Shown here: positions 25,230 to 34,757 of the stretch, in pieces
Position numbering within the stretch: position 1 is the stretch's first letter
Layout of the letters: every line of letters starts with the position of its first letter
Source of the DNA: Oscillospiraceae bacterium
GTDB taxonomy: Bacteria > Bacillota > Clostridia > Oscillospirales > Oscillospiraceae
DNA: 64,000 bases
Direction of reading: 5' to 3'
Assembly: GCA_017502265.1 (NCBI GenBank)
Contig: JAFVVI010000006.1
Span: 1-64,000 of the forward strand
The notes under the pieces: model-generated
Seen by the model: the letters and a program-made list of their open reading frames with translations, nothing else
What the model was told of the DNA's origin: nothing
The model's database searches: none
Translations under genes and position numbers: made by a program

Positions 25230-26426
25230 TCAGGATCCTCCGCCTTGTGTTTGTCCGTTTTTACTTTTGGGAGTCTTGGGTTCGATGCCAAACCGTTTCA
25301 ACAGTGCCAATTGCTCTGAAACTTCATCTCGGGAAATTTTACCTGTACTCTTACACCATTTAACAATAAGGTCACCGTGCCTTTTCACGGCCTTGAAAGC
25401 ACGCGCACACCAGGCCACGGGCAGCAACCATGGTTTACCCTTGCACCATGGGAAACGGTCTTCCATTTCCGCCCGAGAGTAGAAAATTTTGCCCCAAAGA
25501 GCCGAAACCCGGTTACCCCCTTTGGAAAGGGATACGCTGTTTAACACCGCCCGGTCCTCCCGACCGTGGGAGCCGCTGGTGAGGATATACTCTCCCAGCT
25601 CCTCCAGCAAAGGACTACTCTGCCCTGCGCCAAACCAGCATTCTGCCAGGGTTTCAATGTTTTTAGCAAAATCCAGAAGGCTAAAACGGCTTAACTCTTC
25701 TTCCACTTTCTCCCAATCGATGGTTTTTTTACGCAAGTGGCGATTGACCCAAACATCCAGCACAAAACGCACACCAACGCCGCCTAAAACAAAGTGGTTT
25801 GCCAAGTGACAAAGGGTGTTGAGGTAAATGCCCTCCTCTGTCATCCGGATACCATCAGGTGTTTGCTCTGTGTACTGCCAGCCGGGGTTGATATCCGTGC
25901 CCACGGGGGTGTCCTGATGGATCAAATTGGGGTGAAATTCCACCTCAACTCCACCGGGAAACAAGTAGTTGCGATGGTTGCCGTCGCTGTGGCCTGGCAC
26001 ACCTTGCAACCCCCGGGAAATCCGCTCTATTGCGGGATAGTCTTCCGTATGGACCAGCACATCCATATCGCACATGGTCCGCAGGGCCGGCTCCGGGTAA
26101 TCGTACTTAAGGACAGAACCTTTCAAAAACACATAAGGAATCTTATCTTCCTTCAGCCCTTTTTCCAGCTTTGCCCGAATATGTTCTGTTTGGACATCGT
26201 GGTAGACAGCATGCATTGCCGCCTTTTGCAGGGTCTTTACCGCCTCCTGGGGTACACTTTCCCAGCAGCCTGCCTTTTGCAGGCCGTCACCCAAAAGCGG
26301 CAAAAGCATATGCCTTTTTGCAAGGCGCAGGAGCTTTTCCCAATCCACAGACAAGGAAAGTTCTTTATTTTTACCGGTAACCGCCCAGCCCAAAGCTGCA
26401 ATGAGCAATTCACTTTCCTTTGTCAT
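25230..26426 (-). CDS. Uncharacterised nucleotidyltransferase (PF14907-like)
   Basis: 398 aa. FLKGSVLKYDYPEPALRTMCDMDVLVH near 114-140 carries the DxD of a nucleotidyltransferase fold, as in the PF14907 family often found at polysaccharide loci; the first 90 residues are helical. The acceptor is unknown. The start 26426 is chosen: AAGGAG is 9 nt upstream, and the earlier in-frame ATG lies in the previous gene. Its stop codon sits inside a perfect 11-bp hairpin GGCGGAGGATC / GATCCTCCGCC (25213-25243). Confidence 0.75.
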   Translation of the reverse strand: MTKESELLIAALGWAVTGKNKELSLSVDWEKLLRLAKRHMLLPLLGDGLQKAGCWESVPQEAVKTLQKAAMHAVYHDVQTEHIRAKLEKGLKEDKIPYVFLKGSVLKYDYPEPALRTMCDMDVLVHTEDYPAIERISRGLQGVPGHSDGNHRNYLFPGGVEVEFHPNLIHQDTPVGTDINPGWQYTEQTPDGIRMTEEGIYLNTLCHLANHFVLGGVGVRFVLDVWVNRHLRKKTIDWEKVEEELSRFSLLDFAKNIETLAECWFGAGQSSPLLEELGEYILTSGSHGREDRAVLNSVSLSKGGNRVSALWGKIFYSRAEMEDRFPWCKGKPWLLPVAWCARAFKAVKRHGDLIVKWCKSTGKISRDEVSEQLALLKRFGIEPKTPKSKNGQTQGGGS

Positions 26427-26440
26427 AGGTGCTTTCTCCT

Positions 26441-27601
26441 TTAAAACTTTCTCCAAACCATTTTGTTGACCACGCCGGTGTAAGACTGGATCAGCTTTAC
26501 CACCTTAGTGGACACATTTTCTTCCACATAGTCGGGAACAGGAATACCGTCATCTCCCTGCAGGTTCATTTCCACAGCGGTGTGAACAGCCTGCAGAAGG
26601 CTCTTTCCATCAATGCCTGCCAGCACAAAGCAACCCTTATCCAGCGCTTCAGGGCGCTCGGTGGAGGTGCGGATGCAAATTGCCGGGAAGGGCTTACCAA
26701 CAGAAGTAAAGAAGGAGCTTTCTTCCGGCAAAGTGCCGCTGTCAGATACCACCGCAAAAGCATTCATTTGCAGGCAGTTATAATCGTGGAAGCCCAAGGG
26801 CTCGTGCTGGATCACCCGCTTATCAAGCTGGAAACCGGAAGCTGCCAGACGATTCCGGCTTCTGGGGTGGCAGGAATACAAAATGGGCATATCGTAGGTT
26901 TCTGCCAGCTTATTGATGGCAGTAAACAAAGAGACAAAGTTCTTCTCCGTGTCGATATTTTCCTCTCTGTGGGCAGAAAGAAGAATGTACTTCCCCTTCT
27001 GCAACCCCAGACGCGCGTGGATATCGCTGGCTTCGATCTTAGAAAGGTTATTGTGCAGAACTTCCGCCATGGGGGAGCCGGTCACATAGGTACGCTCCTT
27101 GGGCAGACCACAATCTGCCAGATACCGACGGGCATGCTCAGAGTAGCACAGGTTCACATCAGAAATGATGTCCACGATCCGGCGGTTGGTCTCCTCCGGC
27201 AGGCACTCATCCTTGCAGCGGTTGCCTGCTTCCATATGGAAGATAGGAATGTGCAGGCGCTTTGCACCGATGACAGACAGGCAGGAGTTGGTATCGCCCA
27301 GCACCAGGACAGCGTCGGGGTTTACTTCCACCATCAGCTGGTAGGACTTGGCAATAATATTGCCCATCGTTTCACCCAAGTCCTTGCCCACCGCATCCAG
27401 ATACACATCCGGATCAGCAAGCTCCAGATCCTTGAAGAACACGCCATTTAAGTTGTAGTCGTAGTTCTGACCGGTATGAGCCAGCAGGCAGTCAAAATAC
27501 TGCCGGCACTTATTGATGACCGCAGACAGGCGGATGATCTCCGGGCGAGTGCCTACAATGATCAAAAGCTTCAGTTTTCCGTTATTTTTGAAGGATGCCA
27601 T
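26441..27601 (-). CDS. capG: UDP-N-acetylglucosamine 2-epimerase family, UDP-L-FucNAc forming (CapG/FnlC)
   Basis: A 386-aa non-hydrolysing 2-epimerase with a GT-B fold: VGTRPEIIRLSAVI near 17-30, AHTGQNYDYNLNGVFF, HMEAGNRCKDECLPEETNRRIVDIISDV near 120-147, and SDSGTLPEESSF near 282-293. Standing directly after capE and capF homologues it most likely makes UDP-N-acetyl-L-fucosamine by epimerising the talosamine precursor at C2. RBS GGAGGG. It starts only 2 nt after capF stops. Confidence 0.9.
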   Translation of the reverse strand: MASFKNNGKLKLLIIVGTRPEIIRLSAVINKCRQYFDCLLAHTGQNYDYNLNGVFFKDLELADPDVYLDAVGKDLGETMGNIIAKSYQLMVEVNPDAVLVLGDTNSCLSVIGAKRLHIPIFHMEAGNRCKDECLPEETNRRIVDIISDVNLCYSEHARRYLADCGLPKERTYVTGSPMAEVLHNNLSKIEASDIHARLGLQKGKYILLSAHREENIDTEKNFVSLFTAINKLAETYDMPILYSCHPRSRNRLAASGFQLDKRVIQHEPLGFHDYNCLQMNAFAVVSDSGTLPEESSFFTSVGKPFPAICIRTSTERPEALDKGCFVLAGIDGKSLLQAVHTAVEMNLQGDDGIPVPDYVEENVSTKVVKLIQSYTGVVNKMVWRKF

Positions 27602-27603
27602 AC

Positions 27604-28806
27604 TTAACCCTCCACTTTCTCAAAAAATGTATCCGGTTTATTGGGATCAAAGGATTCATTGGCCCACATCAGGGTCACCAAATCCTCTGTTTCGCTCAAA
27701 TTGATAATATTGTGGGTGTAGCCGGGAAGCATATGAACAGCCTCGATTTTATCGCCACTGACCTCAAAATTGAGCACTTCCTCCGTGCCGATCTTCCGCT
27801 GCTGGATCAGGGCGTTGCCGGATACTACAATAAAGAACTCCCACTTGGTGTTGTGCCAGTGCTGACCCTTGGTGATACCGGGCTTAGAGATGTTCACGGA
27901 GAACTGACCGCAGGAGGCGGTTTTCAGCAGCTCGGTGAAGCTGCCCCGGTCATCCACATTCATCTTCAAGGGAAAGCTGGCTGCCTCCTTAGGCAGATAG
28001 CTCAGATAGGTGGAATACAGCTTTTTTGCAAAGCTTCCCTGGGGAATTTCCGGCATAAGCAGGGTCTTAGGTTGGTTTTTGAAGGTGTTCAGCATGTCCA
28101 CGATCTCGCCCAGGGTTACCTTGTGGGTGATGGGAGCCGCGCAGTAACGGCCATTCTCGGTGAGCACGGTGTCTACGCCGTCAAATTCGCAGTGGTGCTC
28201 TTTACCTTCCAATGCATCCAGCATTTCGTCCACCAGATCGTCGATATACAAAAGCTCCAGCCGGACAGACGGGTCATTCACCTGGATAGGCAGGTCGTTT
28301 GCAATATTGTTACAGAAGGTGGCTACCGCACTGTTGTAGTTAGGGCGGCACCACTTGCCAAAGAGATTGGGAAAGCGGTACACAAGTACCTTCGCGCCTG
28401 TTTCCTTTCCGTACTGGAAGAACAGCTCCTCGCCAGCCAGCTTGCTCTTGCCGTAATCAGACTGGCCGTAGCGGCCGATAAGGGTCGCCTGAATGGAGGA
28501 GGACAGCATCACCGGGCAGGTGTTTTTACAAGCCTTCAGGGTGTCCAGCAGCGTGGATGCAAAGCCGAAATTTCCCTGCATGAACTCTTCCTGATTCTGA
28601 GGGCGGTTCACGCCGGCCAGGTTAAACACGAAATCCGCCTTGGCGCAGTATTCCTTCAAAAGGGCCGGATCGGTATCGATATCGTACTCGTAAATCTCCC
28701 CAATGGTCAGAACGGTAGTGCGGTTCTTTCCGTCGCGAATGGTTTTGATGTTTTCCACCAAATTGCGGCCTACGAAGCCTTTTGCTCCGGTAATGAGAAT
28801 ATTCAT
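27604..28806 (-). CDS. capF: CapF/FnlB-type UDP-hexosulose reductase with cupin domain
   Basis: 400 aa: an N-terminal SDR domain (1-250) starting MNILITGAKGFVGRNL and a C-terminal cupin (about 280-395) with KPGITKGQHWHNTKWEFFIVVSG and LPGYTHNI metal-ligand His. In S. aureus CapF this two-domain enzyme reduces the CapE product and its cupin domain does a second epimerisation step. The start 28806 follows AAAGGAG; the longer ATG reading would pass through the palindromic repeat upstream and is rejected. Confidence 0.92.
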   Translation of the reverse strand: MNILITGAKGFVGRNLVENIKTIRDGKNRTTVLTIGEIYEYDIDTDPALLKEYCAKADFVFNLAGVNRPQNQEEFMQGNFGFASTLLDTLKACKNTCPVMLSSSIQATLIGRYGQSDYGKSKLAGEELFFQYGKETGAKVLVYRFPNLFGKWCRPNYNSAVATFCNNIANDLPIQVNDPSVRLELLYIDDLVDEMLDALEGKEHHCEFDGVDTVLTENGRYCAAPITHKVTLGEIVDMLNTFKNQPKTLLMPEIPQGSFAKKLYSTYLSYLPKEAASFPLKMNVDDRGSFTELLKTASCGQFSVNISKPGITKGQHWHNTKWEFFIVVSGNALIQQRKIGTEEVLNFEVSGDKIEAVHMLPGYTHNIINLSETEDLVTLMWANESFDPNKPDTFFEKVEG

Positions 28807-28830
28807 TCTTATCGCTCCTTTTCGTTTTAA

Positions 28831-28880
28831 TGTAGGGGCGACCATTGGTCGCCTGCGGGCGGTCACCGACCGCCCCTACA
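28831..28880. repeat. GTAGGGGCG palindromic repeat inside the glycan operon
   Basis: TGTAGGGGCG ... CGCCCCTACA with the inner blocks GACCATTGGTC and GGTCACCGACC: a 50-bp near-palindrome made of three nested hairpins. It lies in the only sizeable gap of the cap gene set, between the capE stop side and the capF ribosome site. It looks like a small dispersed repeat (REP/MITE-like) rather than a gene part. Confidence 0.75.
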
Positions 28881-28885
28881 AGCAC

Positions 28886-29935
28886 TTAATAAGCGATCCC
28901 TTGGGTGTCCAGCTCATCCCGGATGTACTGCAGGGAGAGCAGCTTCTGCTTTACTTGCTCCACATTCAGAAGCTCGGTGTTGGAGGAGTTGAACTCCCTC
29001 AGGTGGTTGCGCTCGGTATCGCCGTCCTTGAAGAACTTGTCGTAGTTCAGGCCACGCTTGTCGCAGGGCACACGGTAGAAGTTACCCATATCGGTGGCGT
29101 GGGTGCACTCCTCGTTGGTCAGCAAGGTCTCGTACATCTTCTCGCCGTGACGGATACCGATGACCTTGATCTCATGCTCGGGAGCAAACAGGCCGGTAAC
29201 AGCCTTCGCCAGGGTCTCGATGGTACAGGCAGGCGCTTTCTGCACCAGGATATCGCCGGAAGTGCCATTCTCAAAGGCAAACAGTACCAGATCCACCGCC
29301 TCGTCCAGGCTCATAATGAACCGGGTCATAGAGGGCTCGGTGATGGTGATGGGCTTACCGGCCTTGATCTGGTCGATCCACAGGGGGATAACGCTGCCGC
29401 GGCTGCACATGACATTACCATAGCGGGTGCAGCAGATCTTCGTCTTTTCGGGACTGACGGTGCGGCTCTTTGCTACAATGACCTTCTCCATCATAGCTTT
29501 AGAGGTACCCATGGCGTTGACCGGGTAAGCCGCCTTGTCGGTGGACAGACAGATGACGCACTTCACGCCCTCATCGATAGCGGCGGTTAGCACATTGTCG
29601 GTGCCCAGCACATTGGTCTTCACCGCTTCGATGGGGAAGAACTCGCAGGAAGGCACCTGCTTCAGGGCAGCGGCATGGAAAATATAGTCCACCCCGTGCA
29701 TAGCGTTCTTAACGGAGGCCAAGTCCCGGACATCACCAATGTAGAACTTGATCTTCTCTGCCACTTCCGGCATCTTGGCCTGGAATTCATGGCGCATATC
29801 GTCCTGCTTCTTCTCATCCCGGGAGAAGATGCGGATCTCACCAATATCGGTCTTCAAAAAGCGGTTTAACACCGCATTGCCAAAGCTACCGGTACCACCG
29901 GTGATCATCAGGGTTTTATTTGCAAATAAGGACAT
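28886..29935 (-). CDS. capE: CapE/FnlA-type UDP-GlcNAc 4,6-dehydratase / 5-epimerase
   Basis: 349-aa SDR enzyme: ITGGTGSFGNAV (11-22) is the nucleotide-binding loop, STDKAAYPVNAMGTSKAMMEK near 150-170 shows the MxxxK catalytic pair that replaces YxxxK in this group, and RYGNVMCSRGSVIPLW follows. It starts UDP-L-FucNAc synthesis from UDP-GlcNAc. The following two genes complete that pathway. The ribosome site GAGAAG is modest. Confidence 0.93.
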   Translation of the reverse strand: MSLFANKTLMITGGTGSFGNAVLNRFLKTDIGEIRIFSRDEKKQDDMRHEFQAKMPEVAEKIKFYIGDVRDLASVKNAMHGVDYIFHAAALKQVPSCEFFPIEAVKTNVLGTDNVLTAAIDEGVKCVICLSTDKAAYPVNAMGTSKAMMEKVIVAKSRTVSPEKTKICCTRYGNVMCSRGSVIPLWIDQIKAGKPITITEPSMTRFIMSLDEAVDLVLFAFENGTSGDILVQKAPACTIETLAKAVTGLFAPEHEIKVIGIRHGEKMYETLLTNEECTHATDMGNFYRVPCDKRGLNYDKFFKDGDTERNHLREFNSSNTELLNVEQVKQKLLSLQYIRDELDTQGIAY

Positions 29936-29951
29936 ATCTTCTCACTCTTTC

Positions 29952-31481
29952 TTAGTTTTTAATTTTAAGAATGGACTTTATCTTTCTAATAAAGGCTTTA
30001 TATTCATCACTACGGCAATTCATAACAACATATAGCACATTGGGCACAATCAGGCAAACAACCGCCTTCACCATAAGCTTAAGCACAAGGGGTTCCAAAG
30101 CAATCAGCATACACAGCAAATAGGTAGGTATCAAGGTGAGCAGTAGCTGGACCAGTCCCTTGAGCAACATTTTGTAATAAGCAGAGACACCAAAACCAAA
30201 ATAATTCTTAAACAGCACCCTGGAAGCCCAAGGAATATCCAAGAACAAAAACACAATCACGGTAGAGAGGATCACGCCGTAAAGCCCTATAAATTGCACC
30301 ATGGTAAGGTTCAAACTGAGATTAATCAAAGCACCGATAAGAGGACGGTAACGATCCTGCGACCACATTCCCGCTGCTTCCTTGTAAACATGGACAACAT
30401 CTTGTATTTTCCATATCCAGAAATACGCGCACAGGCAGATCACATAGCCTATGGACAGCAGATTTTCCTTGCCGGCATAAATGCTAATAAAATCCTGGAA
30501 CAGGCAGAATAGGCAAACAGTACACCATCCTACGATCCAGTTCTGGGTGAACTGCAATGTTCTGAAATCTCTAAAGTTCTTCTCGATGCTGTCCGTGACT
30601 ATGCTATTGCCGATGCCAGCTCGAAAAGAGGTATAATACACACCCAGGAATGCCATCAGGGTATTGACGATATAATAGTAATTACCGTATTTACCCATTA
30701 TGGACAACCCAAGAAATGCAGAGATGACTACGCTGTCTGCTGTTCCGTTTACCACATTGCCGATCTTATACATGATCAAGCCACGGATCTTGGAAAAAAT
30801 CTCTTTCTTTTCTCCGACGGCGAGCTTGCCTGCGGCATTGTATCGGGGATACTGTTTTTTTGCCGCAACAAGAACCAGCAAATTATTTAAAACACCGGCA
30901 ATGATCGCAGCGGAAATATACAGGTAATAATTTTGGAATACAAAAATAAAGATCAGCTGAAGAATTTTTTCCACTGTCATGACTATTGTGCTGATCTTCG
31001 ACAACACATCGTTCCTCTGATATGCCTGGAACACCGCACTTTTATAAGCAAACAGGAAGTACGACAGCACCGTGCTTGCCAGGGTCAGCAAGTAGAGGAT
31101 ATAGATGTTTATCTCGGCAGGCACATCGGATTTTATCAAATGTCGCAAAAACGGCATGAGCATCAAGCCTGCCGCCAGCACTACAAGCCCCACACATTGA
31201 TAAGCTCGCTTGATATAATTCAACAATGCGCAGAGTCTGTCCCTGTCGTCCTCTGCAATGGCGCGGTACATAAAAAACACCACCGCGGAGCCAAAGCCCA
31301 GCTCTGCCAAATTTAATGTAGACAGTATAGATGTGAACAGGCTATTGAGTCCCAGGTAATTGATCCCAAAAGTCCGGATGATTGCCGTGCGGCAAATGAA
31401 AGGAATAATTAGGGAAACAATTTTGTTGATAACACCCCATTTAAGATTCTTTGTTGCATTCTGAGTTCTTTCAAGCTTCAA
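29952..31481 (-). CDS. wzx: Wzx-type polysaccharide flippase (MOP superfamily)
   Basis: 509 aa with about 12-14 hydrophobic spans, opening with NLKWGVINKIVSLIIPFICRTAIIRTFGINYLGLNSLF, as in Wzx/PST exporters that move undecaprenyl-linked repeat units across the membrane. The start is TTG 31481, with AAGGGA 6 nt upstream; no ATG lies near. The gene is AT-richer than capE. Together with the Wzy-like polymerase it marks the locus as Wzx/Wzy-dependent. Confidence 0.88.
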   Translation of the reverse strand: MKLERTQNATKNLKWGVINKIVSLIIPFICRTAIIRTFGINYLGLNSLFTSILSTLNLAELGFGSAVVFFMYRAIAEDDRDRLCALLNYIKRAYQCVGLVVLAAGLMLMPFLRHLIKSDVPAEINIYILYLLTLASTVLSYFLFAYKSAVFQAYQRNDVLSKISTIVMTVEKILQLIFIFVFQNYYLYISAAIIAGVLNNLLVLVAAKKQYPRYNAAGKLAVGEKKEIFSKIRGLIMYKIGNVVNGTADSVVISAFLGLSIMGKYGNYYYIVNTLMAFLGVYYTSFRAGIGNSIVTDSIEKNFRDFRTLQFTQNWIVGWCTVCLFCLFQDFISIYAGKENLLSIGYVICLCAYFWIWKIQDVVHVYKEAAGMWSQDRYRPLIGALINLSLNLTMVQFIGLYGVILSTVIVFLFLDIPWASRVLFKNYFGFGVSAYYKMLLKGLVQLLLTLIPTYLLCMLIALEPLVLKLMVKAVVCLIVPNVLYVVMNCRSDEYKAFIRKIKSILKIKN

Positions 31482-31541
31482 TGTATTCCCTTACCCCCTT
31501 TATTATTTATGTTAAACCTTCTATTCATAAAACGGCTCATT

Positions 31542-32771
31542 CTATCTATACTTTTTCACCAGGTCAACAAATGCGCCTGGTGTATTATCCCAGTAGCGCT
31601 TTTCAAGCTCTGCAAACGGGATCTCAGCTCTCGACTGACTCAGCACCGCATCGATCCTTGATGCCGCTTCCTCTGCGGTCATGGCCCGCTCATCCAAATA
31701 CAGACCCAGTGGATATTTTTCCATATAGGGACGGCAGGTATCATCATCAGTACGGTATGTGGTAATCAGTGGCTTTCCAAAGCTGATACATTCGATGATC
31801 TTACTGGGCGCATACTCGCTTTGGGTGTTGCCTATACTCAGCAGCCCATCTGCACCTTTCATAATGGACATAAGCTGCACCCTGTCGATAGGAGGATGCA
31901 AAACAACATTGGGGTTATTCCCAAGAATGTCCTTCAGCCACCTGCTTTGATTGGCGCTGTAAATATGCAGGGTCGCCGATTGCACATACTGGAAAGCCTC
32001 TGCAACAAATGCCGGAGACCGGGAGTCGGATAGACCGCCGGCATAAATAACCGTTTTTTTTCCATCTGTCTGCTTCACCGGGGGCACACGCTTTTCCGTC
32101 AGCAGCGGTGCACCCAAAAAGTGAAGCTTTTCTGCCTGAGCTGTATTCATCACAGATTCAAACAGCTTTCTGTGCTCGTTTTGCCCCACTACCAGGTCGA
32201 AGTTTTTCAGCACCTTATTTTGCAAGGCCTGCAGCACACGTTCCCGTCTCCCGGCACAGACCATAGGGTGAGAGCTTCCGTTGATGATCGGGTCCAGCAA
32301 ATAGGCAACACACTGAATATCGCCATTCTTTTTCAATCTTTGACCAGCGTATAGGGTAGTCGTGGGTTGACTAACACATATTACTGTATCAATACCTTCT
32401 TCTCGGACGATCTCTTTTGCCTTTCGCACCATACGATTAATAAATTTTACAGATACATAAGGAAAATTTATGGCGGATATCAGCCACACATAAAAATTCT
32501 TAACCTTTAAAGCGACGCGTAACGCCATTGCGTACAATGGATTTTTGGCATTTTTGTACTTTTTCTGAAGCTTATTGCTAAGCAGATTCCTGCAACGATG
32601 CACCTGCACACCATCGATGATCTCGTGCTCCGATAGATCATCACCTTTATTGGCAATACAATGCACCACACAGCCCCGTGCCAGCAACTGCTCCATTATC
32701 TCCATGGCGCAAATTCCGTTTGCGGAAGATTCCGGATAGAAATTACCCAGGATGAACAACACTTTTTTCAT
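31542..32771 (-). CDS. GT-B glycosyltransferase
   Basis: 409 aa, Rossmann N-domain opening KKVLFILGNFYPESSANGICAMEIMEQLLARGCVVHCI, and a C-domain with VIYAGGLSDSRSP and SIGNTQSEYAPSKIIECISFGKPLITTY, a loose GT4-like EX7E region. It probably adds one sugar to the lipid-linked repeat unit at the cytoplasmic face. The start is the ATG 5 nt after GGAGG; a GTG four codons earlier contains that ribosome site and is rejected. Confidence 0.83.
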   Translation of the reverse strand: MKKVLFILGNFYPESSANGICAMEIMEQLLARGCVVHCIANKGDDLSEHEIIDGVQVHRCRNLLSNKLQKKYKNAKNPLYAMALRVALKVKNFYVWLISAINFPYVSVKFINRMVRKAKEIVREEGIDTVICVSQPTTTLYAGQRLKKNGDIQCVAYLLDPIINGSSHPMVCAGRRERVLQALQNKVLKNFDLVVGQNEHRKLFESVMNTAQAEKLHFLGAPLLTEKRVPPVKQTDGKKTVIYAGGLSDSRSPAFVAEAFQYVQSATLHIYSANQSRWLKDILGNNPNVVLHPPIDRVQLMSIMKGADGLLSIGNTQSEYAPSKIIECISFGKPLITTYRTDDDTCRPYMEKYPLGLYLDERAMTAEEAASRIDAVLSQSRAEIPFAELEKRYWDNTPGAFVDLVKKYR

Positions 32772-32786
32772 TTTTTCCTCCACGGG

Positions 32787-33815
32787 TCAGCTCAGTATCC
32801 TGCGAATCAGCGACCACATTCTGAATTTTATCATAAGACCTAAAGCTACCGTTTTCAAAGACTCACCGTATTGGCATTTCATATTCTTCAAGCAGCGAAG
32901 CGACATGCCCTTACTAAAAAGGGGATCCTTAAAAACAAGTCTCAGGTTTCTTACCGATTCTGCTGTGTTATACTTAATCTCATTCAGCACAACTGCCATA
33001 ATTGCTTTATATTCGATAAAGTCCCTCAGGCAGATTCTTTCTTTCCGAGACAGGCGCAAATTCCTATCCAATAAATTGTTTTGGTAATTTATAAGCTTTT
33101 TTTGGCTTTGCACCAGATCAGCGCGGTATTTGTGAAACACCGCTGTTGCCGAATTAGGATTTTCCATTCTGTATTGGTACAGGTATTCATCCACCAAGGC
33201 CGCTGTATTGCAGTGGTTCAAATACTCCAGCAGAAACAACCTATCCTCCGCAATTTTTACGCCTTCCTTAAAGCGGATTCCGTTTTCCTCAATGATTCGC
33301 CTAACAAATAACTGCCGCCAGATACAGCCGTATACTTTATCGCATACAATTCTGTTGCCCTCATCACGGCTATACCGATCAACCATGACATACTTAGGGT
33401 CAAAAGGTCGCTTTACAAGCTGTTTCAGATTTGTCTCTTCATAAAGAATTGTCCGGTCCGGATATATATGGGCAAAACGGCAAAAGGCAATATCTTTATC
33501 TGTTATCGCACTATGGAGCTTTTCATACATAGTTTGCAAAATGTAGTCATCTGCATCCACAAAAGCGATATATTCTGCCGTAGCATGAGCCATACCGATA
33601 TTTCTTGCCTTGCTAACGCCGCCGTTTTCCGCGTGAATCACAATTACCCGATGATCCTTCTTCTGGTAGGCATCGCAGATATGGCCGCTACCATCGGTAG
33701 AGCCGTCATTGACCAAGATAAGTTCAAGCTCTCGATATGTCTGCGCCAGAATGCTCTCTATGCATTTTGGAAGATACTTCTCCGCATTATAGACAGGAAC
33801 GATGACGCTTATCAT
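32787..33815 (-). CDS. Family 2 glycosyltransferase
   Basis: 342 aa. MISVIVPVYNAEKYLPKCIESILAQTY, NDGSTDGS near 37-44, SKARNIGMAHATAEYIAFVDADDYI (DxD at about 88-90) are textbook GT2 features. The C-terminal 130 residues are helical and basic. A nucleotide-sugar dependent inverting transferase; the sugar cannot be told. RBS TAGGAG. AT-rich codon use compared with housekeeping genes in the window. Confidence 0.9.
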   Translation of the reverse strand: MISVIVPVYNAEKYLPKCIESILAQTYRELELILVNDGSTDGSGHICDAYQKKDHRVIVIHAENGGVSKARNIGMAHATAEYIAFVDADDYILQTMYEKLHSAITDKDIAFCRFAHIYPDRTILYEETNLKQLVKRPFDPKYVMVDRYSRDEGNRIVCDKVYGCIWRQLFVRRIIEENGIRFKEGVKIAEDRLFLLEYLNHCNTAALVDEYLYQYRMENPNSATAVFHKYRADLVQSQKKLINYQNNLLDRNLRLSRKERICLRDFIEYKAIMAVVLNEIKYNTAESVRNLRLVFKDPLFSKGMSLRCLKNMKCQYGESLKTVALGLMIKFRMWSLIRRILS

Positions 33816-33826
33816 ACACAGTTCTC

Positions 33827-34744
33827 CTAATTCTTAATCACTCTTTCGATCAGCCATTTAATGTCCATCCAAAGCTCATATGCCTTGGAGGGCTTGTACT
33901 CCTTGTTCTCCAACACATAGCCAAGCAGTGCTCCGGCTGGAACGAACCAACCGTTTTTCGTTGCCAGATAGTCGATGGCCTGTTTGAATTCCTCGCTCAG
34001 ATTGCCATGCTCGTCCACAAATTCGTAGGCAAAGTGAGTGTAGAGGATACAGCATCCCTTTTGCCGGACCAGCTTGTCCACATTCTCCTTGGTGAGAATA
34101 TTCAGAAACGGCTCTAAACGCATGCCGTCAGAGGAAGAAAACCAATAGTTGGAACAGGTGTCCTTCCCTGTTTCCCGATAGACCAAACGGTGGTCCTCCT
34201 TCAAGGTGTTGATGTCGTTGAAGGTGCGGTTGCGAATATATCTCACATGGGCCTTGCACAGATCGCCCCAAAAATAATCGCTGTCTTTTTCGTGACCATA
34301 GGAGCGTACAGTTTTCCGTAGCAGCCCATAAATCTTACGGACAGGACCGGAGAAACGATATGCACCCCAGTATATGTTTTCGATATTGTTGCCGTGGTTG
34401 ATGTGTAAGCTCGGATATTCCCCAAAAGCACTGCGGAAATCCTCAAAGGCCGCCAGTGTTTCTTCCCGGAAGCAACCACCGGAAGCTGCATTATGAAAAC
34501 CCAGCTCAAAACCCCGTTCCTTCAATTCCAGCAAAAATTCCCGGTATTCCTCATCCTGTAAGCACTGACCTTTATAGATCGTGTCCTTTGGTGGGTAGGC
34601 CCAGCAGGTCTTGGTGGTAAGGATGCCCTTTTCATACAGATAGTCGTAGACCGGCTTTACATTTTGCACGGTTGCGCCGTCAGTATCGTCTACGATGGTA
34701 AAAGCGAAATCATGGCCATTTGGCCATTTGATTTTTCTGCCCAT
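33827..34744 (-). CDS. Polysaccharide deacetylase (CE4)-like protein
   Basis: 305 aa. FAFTIVDDTDGAT near 11-23 recalls the CE4 first motif (TFDDG) as VDDTD, GFELGFHNAASGG near 78-90 recalls the HxxxH metal motif but keeps one clear His, and a late GCCILYTHFAYEF could supply another ligand. The fold guess is a CE4/NodB-like barrel; catalysis is uncertain because the second zinc His is not evident. The start 34744 has GGGAG 6 nt upstream; the TTG four codons earlier is rejected. Between LicC-like and GT2 genes, it may trim an N-acetyl sugar. Confidence 0.55.
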   Translation of the reverse strand: MGRKIKWPNGHDFAFTIVDDTDGATVQNVKPVYDYLYEKGILTTKTCWAYPPKDTIYKGQCLQDEEYREFLLELKERGFELGFHNAASGGCFREETLAAFEDFRSAFGEYPSLHINHGNNIENIYWGAYRFSGPVRKIYGLLRKTVRSYGHEKDSDYFWGDLCKAHVRYIRNRTFNDINTLKEDHRLVYRETGKDTCSNYWFSSSDGMRLEPFLNILTKENVDKLVRQKGCCILYTHFAYEFVDEHGNLSEEFKQAIDYLATKNGWFVPAGALLGYVLENKEYKPSKAYELWMDIKWLIERVIKN

Positions 34745-34757
34745 GTCAACTCCCAAA

